From: Paraburkholderia bannensis NBRC 103871
GTDB lineage: Bacteria; Pseudomonadota; Gammaproteobacteria; Burkholderiales; Burkholderiaceae
NCBI RefSeq assembly: GCF_000685015.1
Contig: NZ_BAYA01000005.1
Span: 248,001 to 312,000 of the forward strand
Length of the DNA: 64,000 bases
Reading direction: 5' to 3'
Each line of letters begins with the position of its first letter. The stretch's first letter is position 1. The position numbers and the translations under genes are program-made. Positions 17,662 through 27,328 of this stretch are shown one piece after another. The notes below the pieces were generated by a model that saw only the letters and a list, made by a program, of their open reading frames with translations, was not told the origin of the DNA and ran no database searches.

Positions 17662-17979
17662 ATGAACTCTCTCGACTCTCAGGAAAGCATTCGCGAAGTG
17701 AACCTGTCGTATCTGATGCTGGCACAGCGCATGTTGCGCGAAGACCGGGCCATCGGTATGTTCCGCCTCGGGCTGGCCGCTGAAATCGCCGACATTCTCA
17801 TGGGCCTGTCGCTCGCGCAGGTCATCAAGCTAGCCTCCTCCGATCATCTGCTCTGCGCATTCCGGTTCAACGACCAGATGCTGCTGTCCGCGCTCACGCA
17901 GCCGGCCAAACACGTTGAAATCGCATCGACTCACGCCGCCATCCTGATGGCGGGCCACCCTGTCGAACTCCTCGTCTAG
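17662..17979 (+). CDS. flhD: Flagellar master regulator subunit FlhD
   Basis: A 105-residue FlhD. It matches the family along its length ([28 protein letters not shown], then [23 protein letters not shown]), including the single Cys (LLCAF) that links the FlhD dimer in Escherichia coli. FlhD assembles with FlhC into the FlhD4C2 activator of class II flagellar promoters. GAGG lies nine bases before the ATG; an upstream in-frame GTG would add a non-conserved leader. flhC follows after 12 bases. No motility or chemotaxis genes are nearby. Confidence 0.93.
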   Translation: MNSLDSQESIREVNLSYLMLAQRMLREDRAIGMFRLGLAAEIADILMGLSLAQVIKLASSDHLLCAFRFNDQMLLSALTQPAKHVEIASTHAAILMAGHPVELLV

Positions 17980-17991
17980 GCGCGATACGTC

Positions 17992-18621
17992 ATGAACACA
18001 ATGACCCGCAAGAGCGTCACCGAAGATGCGCAGGAAGTCTTTCGCGCAATTGCACTGATCGAACTCGGCGCGCGCATGCAGGTGCTCGAAAGCGAATTGT
18101 CGCTGTCGCGCGACCGGTTGATTCGCCTTTACCGCGAGTTGCGCGGCGTGTCGCCGCCCAAGGGCATGCTGCCCTTCTCCGCCGACTGGTACATGCCGTG
18201 GCTGCCCAACATTCACGCGTCGCTTTTCTTCAATACGTATCTGTTCCTCAGGAAAGAAGCGAGCTGCTCGCATCTCGATGCGCTGACCAAAGGCTACCGG
18301 CTGTATCTGGAGCACTGCACACGCACCGAAGCCATGCCCGTACTCGACCTGACGCGCGCCTGGACGCTCGTGCGCTTTTTCGAAGCCGAAATGCTGCAAC
18401 TGACGCCTTGCTGCCGCTGCACGGGCAAATTCATCGCGCACAAGCACGACTTGCAGAAGGGCGTGGTGTGCGGCGCGTGCCAGCCGCCGTCGCGCGCGGG
18501 CAAGACCCGGAAAGCGGCACGCGCGGTGGTGGAAGCCGTTGCTGCGGTCGCAGCGGGCGCGCAGGAGGCGAGCGCCGTGTCGGACGAGGCCGTGAACGAG
18601 GTGACGATTCAGGCGGCTTGA
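17992..18621 (+). CDS. flhC: Flagellar master regulator subunit FlhC
   Basis: A 209-residue FlhC, the DNA-binding and zinc-binding partner of FlhD. The conserved core (RAIALIELGARMQVLESELSLSRDRLIRLYRELRGVSPPKGMLPFSADWYMPW) and the four-Cys zinc site (CCRCTGKF near 140 and CGACQPP near 160) are present. The last 40 residues are an Ala/Val/Glu-rich tail longer than in enterobacteria. It is 12 bases after flhD and co-transcribed. The pair is isolated from other flagellar genes here, so it could be a second flhDC copy in this genome. Confidence 0.93.
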   Translation: MNTMTRKSVTEDAQEVFRAIALIELGARMQVLESELSLSRDRLIRLYRELRGVSPPKGMLPFSADWYMPWLPNIHASLFFNTYLFLRKEASCSHLDALTKGYRLYLEHCTRTEAMPVLDLTRAWTLVRFFEAEMLQLTPCCRCTGKFIAHKHDLQKGVVCGACQPPSRAGKTRKAARAVVEAVAAVAAGAQEASAVSDEAVNEVTIQAA

Positions 18622-18774
18622 GGGCGAGCGTGGCGAAGTGAGGACGAAAAAGGGGAACGGTGCGTGACGCGCAGGCGAACCGTGGAACCCTAGGGAAAAC
18701 CCTCACTCCACCTCTTCCCGACGCCGGTCGATATCGCGGGTATCCGTGTGATTCGCACACGCCGGGAGCCACCG

Positions 18775-19245
18775 ATGAAAGTCCGCCTGTTAATTGCCTC
18801 TGTCGTTTGCGCTGCAACCTGTGCGGGCGCTGCGTCGGCGTTCGCGGGAACGTCGGGCGCTTTGTCCGATGACGACAGCAGCACGGTGTTCTCGTCGGTG
18901 AAACTGACCTCGCTTCAGGACATTGGCGGCAGCGCGAAGCTCGACGCAACCACCGCGCCGACGGCATCCGTGGGCGCGGACGTGCTGCGCGGGGCGAGCG
19001 GCAACGTGGGCGTGAACCTGGCGGCCGGGGCGCTCAACGCGCAGGCCAACCAGCTTGTGGTGGCCACCACGTCGCAAGCGGAAATCGTCACGCAGCAAAA
19101 CGTGCATGCGGTCGTGAAGATGCTCAGCGGCAGCGCGAGCGCCCAACTCGGTGCGGGCGCACTCGCCGGCGCGAGCGGCAATATCGGCATCAATATCGCT
19201 GCCGGCGCAGGCAATGCGCAGTCGAATGCGTTGATCGTGCATTGA
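18775..19245 (+). CDS. Secreted protein with two adhesin-like glycine/asparagine repeats
   Basis: A 156-residue exported protein. Residues 1-24 form a signal peptide (KVRLLIASVVCAATCAGAASAFA). Two related repeats follow: GASGNVGVNLAAGALNAQANQLVV (73-96) and GASGNIGINIAAGAGNAQSNALIV (132-155). The G-N-x-G-x-N-x-A-A-G-x-x-N-x-Q-x-N ladder recalls amyloid-like or beta-solenoid surface proteins of pseudomonads and Burkholderia. GGGAG eight bases before the ATG at 18775 supports this start. It follows flhDC by 150 bases. A beta-structured surface or fimbria-associated role is inferred only from the repeats. Confidence 0.65.
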   Translation: MKVRLLIASVVCAATCAGAASAFAGTSGALSDDDSSTVFSSVKLTSLQDIGGSAKLDATTAPTASVGADVLRGASGNVGVNLAAGALNAQANQLVVATTSQAEIVTQQNVHAVVKMLSGSASAQLGAGALAGASGNIGINIAAGAGNAQSNALIVH

Positions 19246-19285
19246 CCCGCGGGCCATCAGCGGCCAGCAGGCAGCGCCTGCGCTT

Positions 19286-20029
19286 TCAGCAATACCCTGT
19301 TCGCAACGCCTTTTCCCAGTCGGGCCGCTGATTCGACGCGGCCACGTTTGCGGCCTCGTTCCAGTCGTACTCGACGGCTCTAAACTCGACGTCCCACTGT
19401 GCCCCTCGCTTCGTGACGATCGCGTAGCGAGCATGCGGAGAGCCCGCTTCCATGCGATGCGGGAATGGATGCGCGTCCTCGTAGGCGGGCAAGCCGACAC
19501 TGCCGGGATTGACAATCAGCCGCCCGTCATCCAGTTGCACCGATCGTTGCAGATGCGTGTGTCCGCACAGGATCAGTGCGGCCCGTGCATCGCCCGCGCG
19601 GCTTTCGACTTCGGCGCGCGTCGCGATGCGGCAACCGCTTTGCGTCACCGTTTCAAGGAAATAATCGAGGTCGCTTGAGGGCGTGCCATGCACGAGCAGC
19701 ACGCCGTCGACAGGGCGCAACGTCACGGGCAGGTCGCGTAGCCAGGCCATTTGAGCGGCGCTCAAGGCGTGATGGGCAAAACGGTCGGACGGCCCCATGC
19801 GAGCGGGATCGCCAGCCAGCAGTTGCCGTTCGTGATTGCCCTTGATCGTCGGCAGGCCGAGCGCCATGAGCCGGTCGGCCGTTTGCGACGGATAGAGCGC
19901 GCCGGAAAGAATGTCGCCAAGATTGACGATCATATCGACGGCCTGGCTGCGCGCATCGTCCAGCACGGCGTCGAGCGCGGCCAGGTTGCCGTGGACATCT
20001 GAAACGGCGGCGATTTTCATGAGGCTCAT
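19286..20029 (-). CDS. Calcineurin-like metallophosphatase (YfcE/MJ0936 type)
   Basis: About 247 residues of the metallophosphoesterase superfamily. The metal-binding motifs are in order: DVHGN (AAVSDVHGNLAALD), GDILSG, GNHE (IKGNHERQL), and GHTH (LILCGHTHLQRS) followed by NPGSVGLP. It probably cleaves a phosphodiester or phosphomonoester in the cytoplasm with a two-metal site. The start is uncertain between two ATGs at 20029 and 20020; the long upstream in-frame stretch is Arg-rich and not conserved-looking. Transcribed away from the PAP2 gene. Confidence 0.82.
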   Translation of the reverse strand: MSLMKIAAVSDVHGNLAALDAVLDDARSQAVDMIVNLGDILSGALYPSQTADRLMALGLPTIKGNHERQLLAGDPARMGPSDRFAHHALSAAQMAWLRDLPVTLRPVDGVLLVHGTPSSDLDYFLETVTQSGCRIATRAEVESRAGDARAALILCGHTHLQRSVQLDDGRLIVNPGSVGLPAYEDAHPFPHRMEAGSPHARYAIVTKRGAQWDVEFRAVEYDWNEAANVAASNQRPDWEKALRTGYC

Positions 20030-20301
20030 AAGGGCTGCGTTTGAAACCGGGAATGATCGTCTGCGCCTGAAGCTTCGCCTGGTGTCGAACCTGGCGACGG
20101 GCCGGCAATGCGCCGGCATCGAATCGGCATCGAATCGGCACGTCAAATCCGCCATACCTTACAAAGGCAATATCTTGATGCTATCGTTTGAACGATTATA
20201 AAAAATAGCCGTCCAGACCAACACATTTCAAATCAAGTCTGCGAACGATTTCCGGGGACGCCAGCCAATGGCACGAAAACGCTTGATGCAAAATATTCCC
20301 A

Positions 20302-21279
20302 ATGAATACGTTGAGACCACGTTATGAGGCCCATGACAAGTTTGCTTCGCGCTATCTATACGCCTGGCCCGGCCTGCACTGGGTCTGCGCATCGGTCACG
20401 CTCATCGCTGTACTCATCGCATTCGACGTCGCTGCCTTAAAGCTCAGCGGCTTTAACATCGTCGTGGCGGGACAATGGAAGCTGATTGCCATTAACCTCG
20501 AATACGTCGGTTTTCTATGCGCAATCAGTCAAGTCAAACGATATGCTGCGCTATGGAAAGCAATCCGGCTACGACGCTGGATTGTCGCGCTGCTCGGCAT
20601 CGCCTTCATGCAAGTTTTCCTGGCAGCATCGATGACGCTGCAATCCCTTGCCGTTGCCTTCAACGCCCCGCTCGTCGACAACGCGCTCATCAGCTTTGAC
20701 CATCGCATCGGGTTCCACTGGGATCACCTGGCGGCCTGGTACGAACGGCATCACGACATCAAGGCTATTTCGGAATACCTGTATCTTTTCTGGGCCCCGC
20801 AGATCATTTTCACGTTAGTGATTCTATCGATAACGAATAGAAATCTCGATCTGGCCGAATTCATTTTTCTATTTTCGCTGGTCACGATTGCATCGATTGC
20901 CATTTCGGCATTTTTTCCCGCATCGAATCCGTACTTCCATTACAGGATCGCCGATCCATACGGCACGACGCCCTGGTCGCAGTTTTATCCACTGAGAGAC
21001 GGGACACTGCGAAGCGTCGATCTGTCGTTCAGTCAGGGACTCGTGTCGTTCCCCTCCCTGCACGCGGCGGCCGCCGTGTTATTCGTCTACGCCATACGTC
21101 ATATCAAAGCGCTCTTTTTCGTGTCTGTCGCGGTGAACACTTTGATGACCGTGGCCGCGCTTCACGACGGCGCTCACTATCTTGTGGACATTCTCGCGGG
21201 AATAGCGCTTTCGGCCGGCGCCGTTGGCCTGGTCAGGTGGGCCGCCCGGAGCAAGACCGCATCGCCGTCACTGGCCTGA
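20302..21279 (+). CDS. PAP2-superfamily membrane protein, possible inositolphosphotransferase-like
   Basis: A 325-residue membrane protein with about eight hydrophobic helices. The C-terminal half has PAP2 catalytic motifs: VSFPSLHAAAAVLF (about 252-265) and HDGAHYLVDILAGIAL (about 292-307). The arrangement of a long N-terminal membrane part followed by a late PAP2 core is like the Aur1/Ipt1-related bacterial proteins. It probably transfers or hydrolyses a phosphate group on a lipid. It has no relationship in order or orientation to the earlier PAP2 gene at 12606. Confidence 0.75.
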   Translation: MNTLRPRYEAHDKFASRYLYAWPGLHWVCASVTLIAVLIAFDVAALKLSGFNIVVAGQWKLIAINLEYVGFLCAISQVKRYAALWKAIRLRRWIVALLGIAFMQVFLAASMTLQSLAVAFNAPLVDNALISFDHRIGFHWDHLAAWYERHHDIKAISEYLYLFWAPQIIFTLVILSITNRNLDLAEFIFLFSLVTIASIAISAFFPASNPYFHYRIADPYGTTPWSQFYPLRDGTLRSVDLSFSQGLVSFPSLHAAAAVLFVYAIRHIKALFFVSVAVNTLMTVAALHDGAHYLVDILAGIALSAGAVGLVRWAARSKTASPSLA

Positions 21280-21401
21280 GCGGTCGCGGAACGCCCTCGT
21301 CACCCTCGCGGCAGAAATTCTTTATGCTTTCGCAAAGTCCCCAGCAGAGCCCATGCAGCAGAATCCAATAACGCAATAAAGCATCGCCCCACGAGGTTTC
21401 C

Positions 21402-22484
21402 ATGTCAGACCGAAACGGTTCCAAGGATTCCAATGGTTCGTCAGCGGGCAACAACGCGCGTTCGCTGGCGCTGATCGCCGCCATCGTGGCGGTTCTCGTC
21501 GTCGCTTTCGCCTATACCGCCGGCTGGCTCACGCCGGGGCGCATCACGCCCGCCAAGGTGGTCAACGGCCTCGCGCCGCCGGGCGGCCCCGCGCTCGGCT
21601 TCCGGCGCAACCACGCCAAGGGCATCTGCTTCACGGGCACCTTCGAAGCCAACGGCGCCGCCGCCGCGCTCTCCAAAGCGCCGATGTTCGCCGCCGGTTC
21701 GTATCCCGTGACGGGCCGCTTCAACCTGGCCACCGCCGACGCCAAAGCCGCCGACGCCACCGTGCGCGTGCGCGGCATGAGCCTGCGCATCGTCGCGCCC
21801 GACGGCAGCGACTGGCGCACGGCGATGATCGACGCGCCGTTCTTCCCGGTCGCCACGCCCCAGGCGTTCTACGCACTGCTCCAGGCTGCGGGCAACAAGA
21901 AAGACCCCGACGCGATGAAGCAATTCATCGGCGCGCATCCGGAATTCGCGGCCTTCGGCGCATGGGCGGGCAGCGCGCCGTGGACGGCGTCCTATGCGCA
22001 GGAGCGCTACAACAGCCTCAACAGCTTCGTGTTCACCAATGCCCAGGGCGAAGACCACGTCGTGCGCTGGTCATTCGTGCCCGCGCAGCAACCGGAGCCC
22101 GTCTCGCCTGATTCGCTCAAGCAGCGCGGCGACGACTTCCTCGCCACCGACATTACGGATCGCGTGCACGCCGGGCCGCAACGCTGGACGATGGTGGTGA
22201 CCGTGGCCGACCCGGGCGACCCCACCGCCGACCCCAGCAAAGCCTGGCCCGACGAGCGCCGCAAGGTGGAAGCGGGCACGCTGGTGGTCAGCGCCATCGA
22301 GCCGGAGCCGGACGGCCCGTGCCGCGACCTGAACTTCGACCCGACCGTGCTGCCCGCGGGCATCCACGTCTCCGACGATCCGTTCCCCGCTGCACGCTCC
22401 GCCGCCTATTCGGTCTCGTTCAACCGCCGCACCGCGGAGGACAAGGACTATCCGCACACGCCCCCCGAAGGAGCGAAGCCATGA
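21402..22484 (+). CDS. Membrane-anchored catalase-family (SrpA-like) peroxidase
   Basis: A 360-residue heme catalase-related protein of the short SrpA type. A single N-terminal membrane anchor (21-41, SLALIAAIVAVLVVAFAYTAG) places the domain in the periplasm. The distal His is H71 in RRNHAKGICFTGTF, and the proximal heme Tyr is probably in ARSAAYSVSFNRR near the C terminus. At this length it lacks most of a full catalase beta-barrel surroundings, and family members usually act as peroxidases. Its stop overlaps the next gene's start as ATGA, and that gene is a cytochrome b561, a likely electron donor. Confidence 0.88.
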   Translation: MSDRNGSKDSNGSSAGNNARSLALIAAIVAVLVVAFAYTAGWLTPGRITPAKVVNGLAPPGGPALGFRRNHAKGICFTGTFEANGAAAALSKAPMFAAGSYPVTGRFNLATADAKAADATVRVRGMSLRIVAPDGSDWRTAMIDAPFFPVATPQAFYALLQAAGNKKDPDAMKQFIGAHPEFAAFGAWAGSAPWTASYAQERYNSLNSFVFTNAQGEDHVVRWSFVPAQQPEPVSPDSLKQRGDDFLATDITDRVHAGPQRWTMVVTVADPGDPTADPSKAWPDERRKVEAGTLVVSAIEPEPDGPCRDLNFDPTVLPAGIHVSDDPFPAARSAAYSVSFNRRTAEDKDYPHTPPEGAKP

Positions 22485-23032
22485 CGCCGAGCCACGCCCC
22501 TGAAGCCCCTGAAGCGCGCTTTTCCCCGCTGCAGCGCGCCCTGCACTGGATCATGGCCATCTGCATCCTGTCGATGCTGTTTATCGGCGTGGGCATGGTC
22601 TCGACCATCCGGCCCGATTACCTCACGCTGGTGTCGATCCACAAACCGCTTGGCGTCGTCATCCTGGTGCTCGCGCTGATCCGCCTCGTCACGCGGCTCG
22701 TCAAGGGCGCGCCGCCGCTGCCCGCCGACATGCCGGAGCCGATGAAACTGGCCGCCCGGCTCTCGCATCTGGCCTTCTACGTGCTGATGATCGCGCTTCC
22801 GCTGATCGGCTGGGGCATGCTGTCGGCGGCGGACTATCCGGTCGTGGCGGCGGGCATCCGGCTGCCCGCGATCCTGCCCCATAGCAACGAATTGCACTCG
22901 ATGCTGTGGAACGCGCACCGCTTCCTCGCGCTGTGTTTCTTCGCACTGATCGTCGTGCATCTGGCGGCGGCGCTGTTTCATGCGCTCGTGCGACGCGACG
23001 GCGTGTTCCAGGCAATGTCGCCCTGGCGTTAA
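22481..23032 (+). CDS. Cytochrome b561
   Basis: A 183-residue four-helix heme-b membrane protein (LQRALHWIMAICILSMLFIGVG, VSIHKPLGVVILVLALIRLVTRL, LAARLSHLAFYVLMIALPLIGWGML, NAHRFLALCFFALIVVHLAAALFHALV). His residues in each helix fit the two-heme pattern. It would oxidise ubiquinol and pass electrons to the periplasm. The ATG at 22481 overlaps the TGA of the catalase-like gene by four bases, so the two are translationally coupled and probably form a quinol-dependent peroxide-reducing unit; coupling is seen, the function is inferred. A strong terminator follows. Confidence 0.9.
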   Translation: MTPSHAPEAPEARFSPLQRALHWIMAICILSMLFIGVGMVSTIRPDYLTLVSIHKPLGVVILVLALIRLVTRLVKGAPPLPADMPEPMKLAARLSHLAFYVLMIALPLIGWGMLSAADYPVVAAGIRLPAILPHSNELHSMLWNAHRFLALCFFALIVVHLAAALFHALVRRDGVFQAMSPWR

Positions 23033-23062
23033 AGCGCGTCTTGAAGTGCTTTAAATCGATTT

Positions 23063-23100
23063 AAGGGGCGGATTGAATCCATTTCAATTCGCCCCTTTCG
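23063..23100 (+). terminator. Intrinsic terminator after cytochrome b561
   Basis: Fifteen-base arms AAGGGGCGGATTGAA (23063-23077) and TTCAATTCGCCCCTT (23083-23097), complementary except one G-T wobble, around a five-base loop, followed by TCGTTTATCG. It begins 30 bases after the cytochrome stop and ends the catalase-cytochrome operon. Confidence 0.85.
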
Positions 23101-23269
23101 TTTATCGAAACGGTCAGCGCCGATCGCGATTGTTTTTCCCAGCGCAACTCTGATTTCGTTCTATTAGCATTGTTTTTCGATAGCAACGTTCTACACTCCC
23201 TCAATCGCAATTGCGACGCCCTCAAGACAGGTGCTTCGCGAGATTGCTGCTTAATCCGGAGGTGTAGTC

Positions 23270-23608
23270 ATGTTGCAGATCCTCGAAGGCGCCGCAGCCA
23301 TTGCCGCTCTGAGCCTTTATCTGATTCCGTCAATCGAAGCCGACGCACGCAACCACAGCGACGCGCTGGCCATCACGCTGGTCAACATCCTGCTGGGCTG
23401 GACGATCGTCGGCTGGTTTGCGGCGCGCGCCTGGGCGCATCGCCGTCGGGACGATCGCCGGCTTGCACGTGCGGGCCGCAAGTTCCGCAGCCTGGCCGGC
23501 CGCATCACCAGCCAGAAGATCGTCGATCACGTGAAGCTGCGCGCGCTCCAGGAAGCCCGCAACAAGACGAGCGGCAATCGCCGCATCGCCACCGGCCTCT
23601 ACTCATAA
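23270..23608 (+). CDS. Superinfection-immunity-like small membrane protein
   Basis: A 112-residue protein. Its first 57 residues give two membrane helices around a NH-x6-TLVNILLGWTIVGWFAARAWA core, the signature of the superinfection immunity protein family (related to T4 Imm). The rest is a basic tail (RRRDDRRLARAGRKFRSLAGR). GGAGGTG eight bases before the ATG is a strong ribosome site. T4 Imm blocks phage DNA entry at the membrane, but this family is widespread in bacteria outside prophages and its host role is unproven. A terminator follows immediately. Confidence 0.7.
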   Translation: MLQILEGAAAIAALSLYLIPSIEADARNHSDALAITLVNILLGWTIVGWFAARAWAHRRRDDRRLARAGRKFRSLAGRITSQKIVDHVKLRALQEARNKTSGNRRIATGLYS

Positions 23609-23614
23609 AATAAT

Positions 23615-23650
23615 GCCGGGCGGCTACGTGACCGCCCGGCCTGTCTGTTT
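23615..23650 (+). terminator. Intrinsic terminator after the superinfection-immunity-like gene
   Basis: Perfect nine-base stem GCCGGGCGG/CCGCCCGGC (23615-23623 and 23632-23640) with an eight-base loop, followed by CTGTCTGTTT. It starts six bases after the stop codon. Confidence 0.85.
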
Positions 23651-23672
23651 ATCCCCAATACGAAGTTAAAAA

Positions 23673-24002
23673 ATGCTGTCGAATACACCGTTGTCGATGT
23701 CCCCCCGTTCGCTTTTCCGTCTGTTCGCTTCCCTGTTCGCCACCGCTTCGGTCTTGTCCGCCTGTGCGTCGGCGGGCGACGTCACCGCCACCGGCAAGGA
23801 CGGCGTCTATATGGTCACCGCTTCCGCAGCGGGCGGCAGCCTCGCATGGGCGCGCGCGCACCGCCGCGCCCAGGCCGAAGCCACCGACTACTGCGCGGCG
23901 CGCGGAATGCAGACGAGCTTCGCCGCAGAGAGCCGGCAAGGCGTGGAAGCCCTCGCGGAACAGGATTCCGTACTGCGCTTCCAGTGCAACCCGAAGTTTT
24001 AA
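23673..24002 (+). CDS. Small putative lipoprotein
   Basis: About 109 residues with a signal peptide ending in a lipobox (SVLSAC), so it is probably acylated and anchored in the outer membrane. The mature part (GKDGVYMVTASAAGGSLAWARAHRRAQAEATDYCAARG) has a small alpha-beta look with two Cys (TDYCAARG and FQCNPKF) that could pair. I recognise no function. An internal in-frame ATG at 23697 is an alternative start that still leaves a complete lipoprotein signal. It is convergent with dgdA, 32 bases apart. Confidence 0.65.
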   Translation: MLSNTPLSMSPRSLFRLFASLFATASVLSACASAGDVTATGKDGVYMVTASAAGGSLAWARAHRRAQAEATDYCAARGMQTSFAAESRQGVEALAEQDSVLRFQCNPKF

Positions 24003-24007
24003 AGCCG

Positions 24008-25372
<1,365 letters not shown>

Positions 25373-25405
25373 CTAGGACGCGCTCTGCATTTACAAAATC
25401 GAATA

Positions 25406-25437
25406 GTATTAATGGGAGCTAGAAGCAACGCTAATAC
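25406..25437. promoter_or_regulatory. Candidate DgdR operator in the dgdA-dgdR spacer
   Basis: GTATTA (25406-25411) and TAATAC (25432-25437) form a perfect inverted repeat with a 20-base spacer in the 113-base gap between the divergent genes, 13 bases before the dgdR start. LysR-type proteins bind such dyads containing T-N11-A type cores. Confidence 0.5.
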
Positions 25438-25449
25438 CTGGAGCCGCCT

Positions 25450-26307
25450 GTGAGCCGCGTACTCGAAATCGACCTGCTGCGTTCGTTTGCCGTGATTGCC
25501 GAAGTGCGCGCGCTCAGCCGCGCCGCCGAGCGCATCGGCCGCACGCAGTCCGCGCTGAGCCAGCAGATGAAGCGGCTCGAATCGATCGTCGACCAGCCGC
25601 TGTTCCAGCGCACCGGGCGCGGCGTGGTGCTCACGCATCCGGGCGAACGCCTGCTCGTGCACGCACAGCGCATGCTGCGGCTGCATGACGAGGCGATGGC
25701 CGACCTGAGCGGCACGGGGCTGAGCGGCAGCCTGCGCTTCGGCTGCCCGGACGATTACGCCACCGTTTTTCTGCCCGCCCTGCTGCGCCAGTTTTCGAGC
25801 CAGCATCCTCACGCGCTCGTGGAGGTGGTGTGCGCGCCCACGCCCCGGCTGATCGACCTGCTCGACAAGCGCGCTGTCGATCTCGCCATGATCTCCCTGC
25901 CCGACGCGGCGCCCGGCGAAGACCTGATTCGCCGCGAGCAACTGGTGTGGATCGGCTATCCGGGCCTCGACCCAACGCACTTCGATCCGCTGCCGCTGGC
26001 CCTTTCCGATGCGGACACGCTCGACCACATCGCCGCCTGCGCAGCGCTGCAAGGTGCGGGCCGCGCGTGGCGCATCGCCTGCGCAAGCAGCAGCCTGTCG
26101 GGGATGATCGCGCTGGTGCGCGCGGGGCAGGCGTTCGCGGTGATGACGCAAACGGCCGTGCCGTCCGATCTCGCGACGCTCAACGGCGATCCGGCGTTGC
26201 CGCCGTTGCCCGCTGTCGGCATCACCGTGAAGTTCAGCCGCAAGAGGCCGTCGCAACTGGCGGCGGCGTTTGCGGAACATATCCGCGCGGTGCTGCCGGT
26301 GCTATAG
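25450..26307 (+). CDS. dgdR: LysR-type regulator of the dialkylglycine decarboxylase gene
   Basis: A 285-residue LysR protein: N-terminal winged helix (LLRSFAVIAEVRALSRAAERIGRTQSALSQQMKRLESIVDQPLFQRTGRG) and a substrate-sensing domain after residue 90. It starts with GTG at 25450, with TGGAG upstream. Orientation and neighbour are those of DgdR in Burkholderia cepacia, which represses dgdA until 2-methylalanine or related amino acids are present. The GTATTA/TAATAC dyad in the spacer is its probable site. Confidence 0.93.
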   Translation: MSRVLEIDLLRSFAVIAEVRALSRAAERIGRTQSALSQQMKRLESIVDQPLFQRTGRGVVLTHPGERLLVHAQRMLRLHDEAMADLSGTGLSGSLRFGCPDDYATVFLPALLRQFSSQHPHALVEVVCAPTPRLIDLLDKRAVDLAMISLPDAAPGEDLIRREQLVWIGYPGLDPTHFDPLPLALSDADTLDHIAACAALQGAGRAWRIACASSSLSGMIALVRAGQAFAVMTQTAVPSDLATLNGDPALPPLPAVGITVKFSRKRPSQLAAAFAEHIRAVLPVL

Positions 26308-26324
26308 CGCTTCTGTAGCGCGCG

Positions 26325-27305
26325 CTACCGCGCGCCGATTTTCACCGGCGCGGCAATCGCATTCACCGTCACGGCATGCGGAATCAGATGCTGCGTCGCG
26401 AACACATCGGCGATGCGCTGCTGGCTCGCAAGAACTGGCGCATCGAGCGGCAGGATGCCAAAACGCGAGCGCGCGAGAAAGCTCGTCACGATGGCGGGCG
26501 GCACGCCGGTTTCGCGCCCGATCAATTGCGCGGTCTCGTCGCGATGCGCGCCGACCCACGCATCGCCGTCCGCCACCGCGCGCAACACCGTCTCGACGAT
26601 ATCGCGGTGCGCGTGCACGAAATCCGGCGCGCCCAGAAAGAAGCTGTACGGCTGCGCGATGCCCGAGGCATAGTCGGCGAGCGTGCGCGTCGGCTCCGCC
26701 GCCTGCACCACGGCAAGGTACGGATCCCAGATGGCCCACGCATCGACGTGACCGCTATCGAACGCCGCGCGCGCATCGGCAGGCGAGAGAAACACCGGCT
26801 TGACGTCCTCATAGCGCAGCCCCGCCTGCGCGAGCGCGGCCACCAGCAGGTAGTGCGAACTGGAGCCGCGCGCGAGCGCCACCGTATGCCCCTTGAGATC
26901 GGCCACGCGCTTGAGCGGCGAGCCGCTGCGCACGATCAGCGCCTCGTTGTGCGGCCCCGCCGGTTCCGCCGCGAGATAAACGATGCGGCTGCCCGCGGCC
27001 TGCGCGAAGATCGGCGGCGGCGCGCCCGTATAGCCGATGTCGATCGAGCCCGCGTTCATCGCTTCCAGCAAGGGCGGCCCGGCTGGAAACTCCGTCCAGC
27101 GCACCGCGTAGCCCTTCGCCGCGAGCGCGCTGTCGAGCGTGCCGCGCGCCTTGAGCAGCGTCAGCGGCGTGCCCTTCTGGTAACCGATATTCAGCACCGC
27201 CTGCGTCGATGCCGTTGCGGGCGCAACCAGTCCGGCCGAGACCATCAGCGCGACAAAAAAGGCCGCGACCCGGGCGCGGGAAAACGTCTTGATGAACGAC
27301 TGCAT
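26325..27305 (-). CDS. SsuA-like aliphatic sulfonate/taurine-type substrate-binding protein
   Basis: A 326-residue exported binding protein. A signal peptide (about 1-33, VAAFFVALMVSAGLVAPATAS) precedes the mature domain, which opens with LNIGYQKGTPLTLLKARGTLDS and carries the SsuA family strings SIDIGYTGAPPPIFAQAAGS and SGHVDAWAIWDPYLAV. It would bind a sulfonate or similar anion in the periplasm. No ABC permease or ATPase gene is adjacent; the gene ends an operon after a TonB receptor and a flavin monooxygenase, 23 bases from the receptor. It either uses a transporter encoded elsewhere or acts differently. Confidence 0.88.
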   Translation of the reverse strand: MQSFIKTFSRARVAAFFVALMVSAGLVAPATASTQAVLNIGYQKGTPLTLLKARGTLDSALAAKGYAVRWTEFPAGPPLLEAMNAGSIDIGYTGAPPPIFAQAAGSRIVYLAAEPAGPHNEALIVRSGSPLKRVADLKGHTVALARGSSSHYLLVAALAQAGLRYEDVKPVFLSPADARAAFDSGHVDAWAIWDPYLAVVQAAEPTRTLADYASGIAQPYSFFLGAPDFVHAHRDIVETVLRAVADGDAWVGAHRDETAQLIGRETGVPPAIVTSFLARSRFGILPLDAPVLASQQRIADVFATQHLIPHAVTVNAIAAPVKIGAR

Positions 27306-27328
27306 GAACGCTGCCCTCCCAATGAAAA

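Noticed and set aside
23270-23608. Prophage remnant around the superinfection-immunity-like gene
   Set aside because: No integrase, phage structural or attachment-site sequences are near; the family is common outside prophages.
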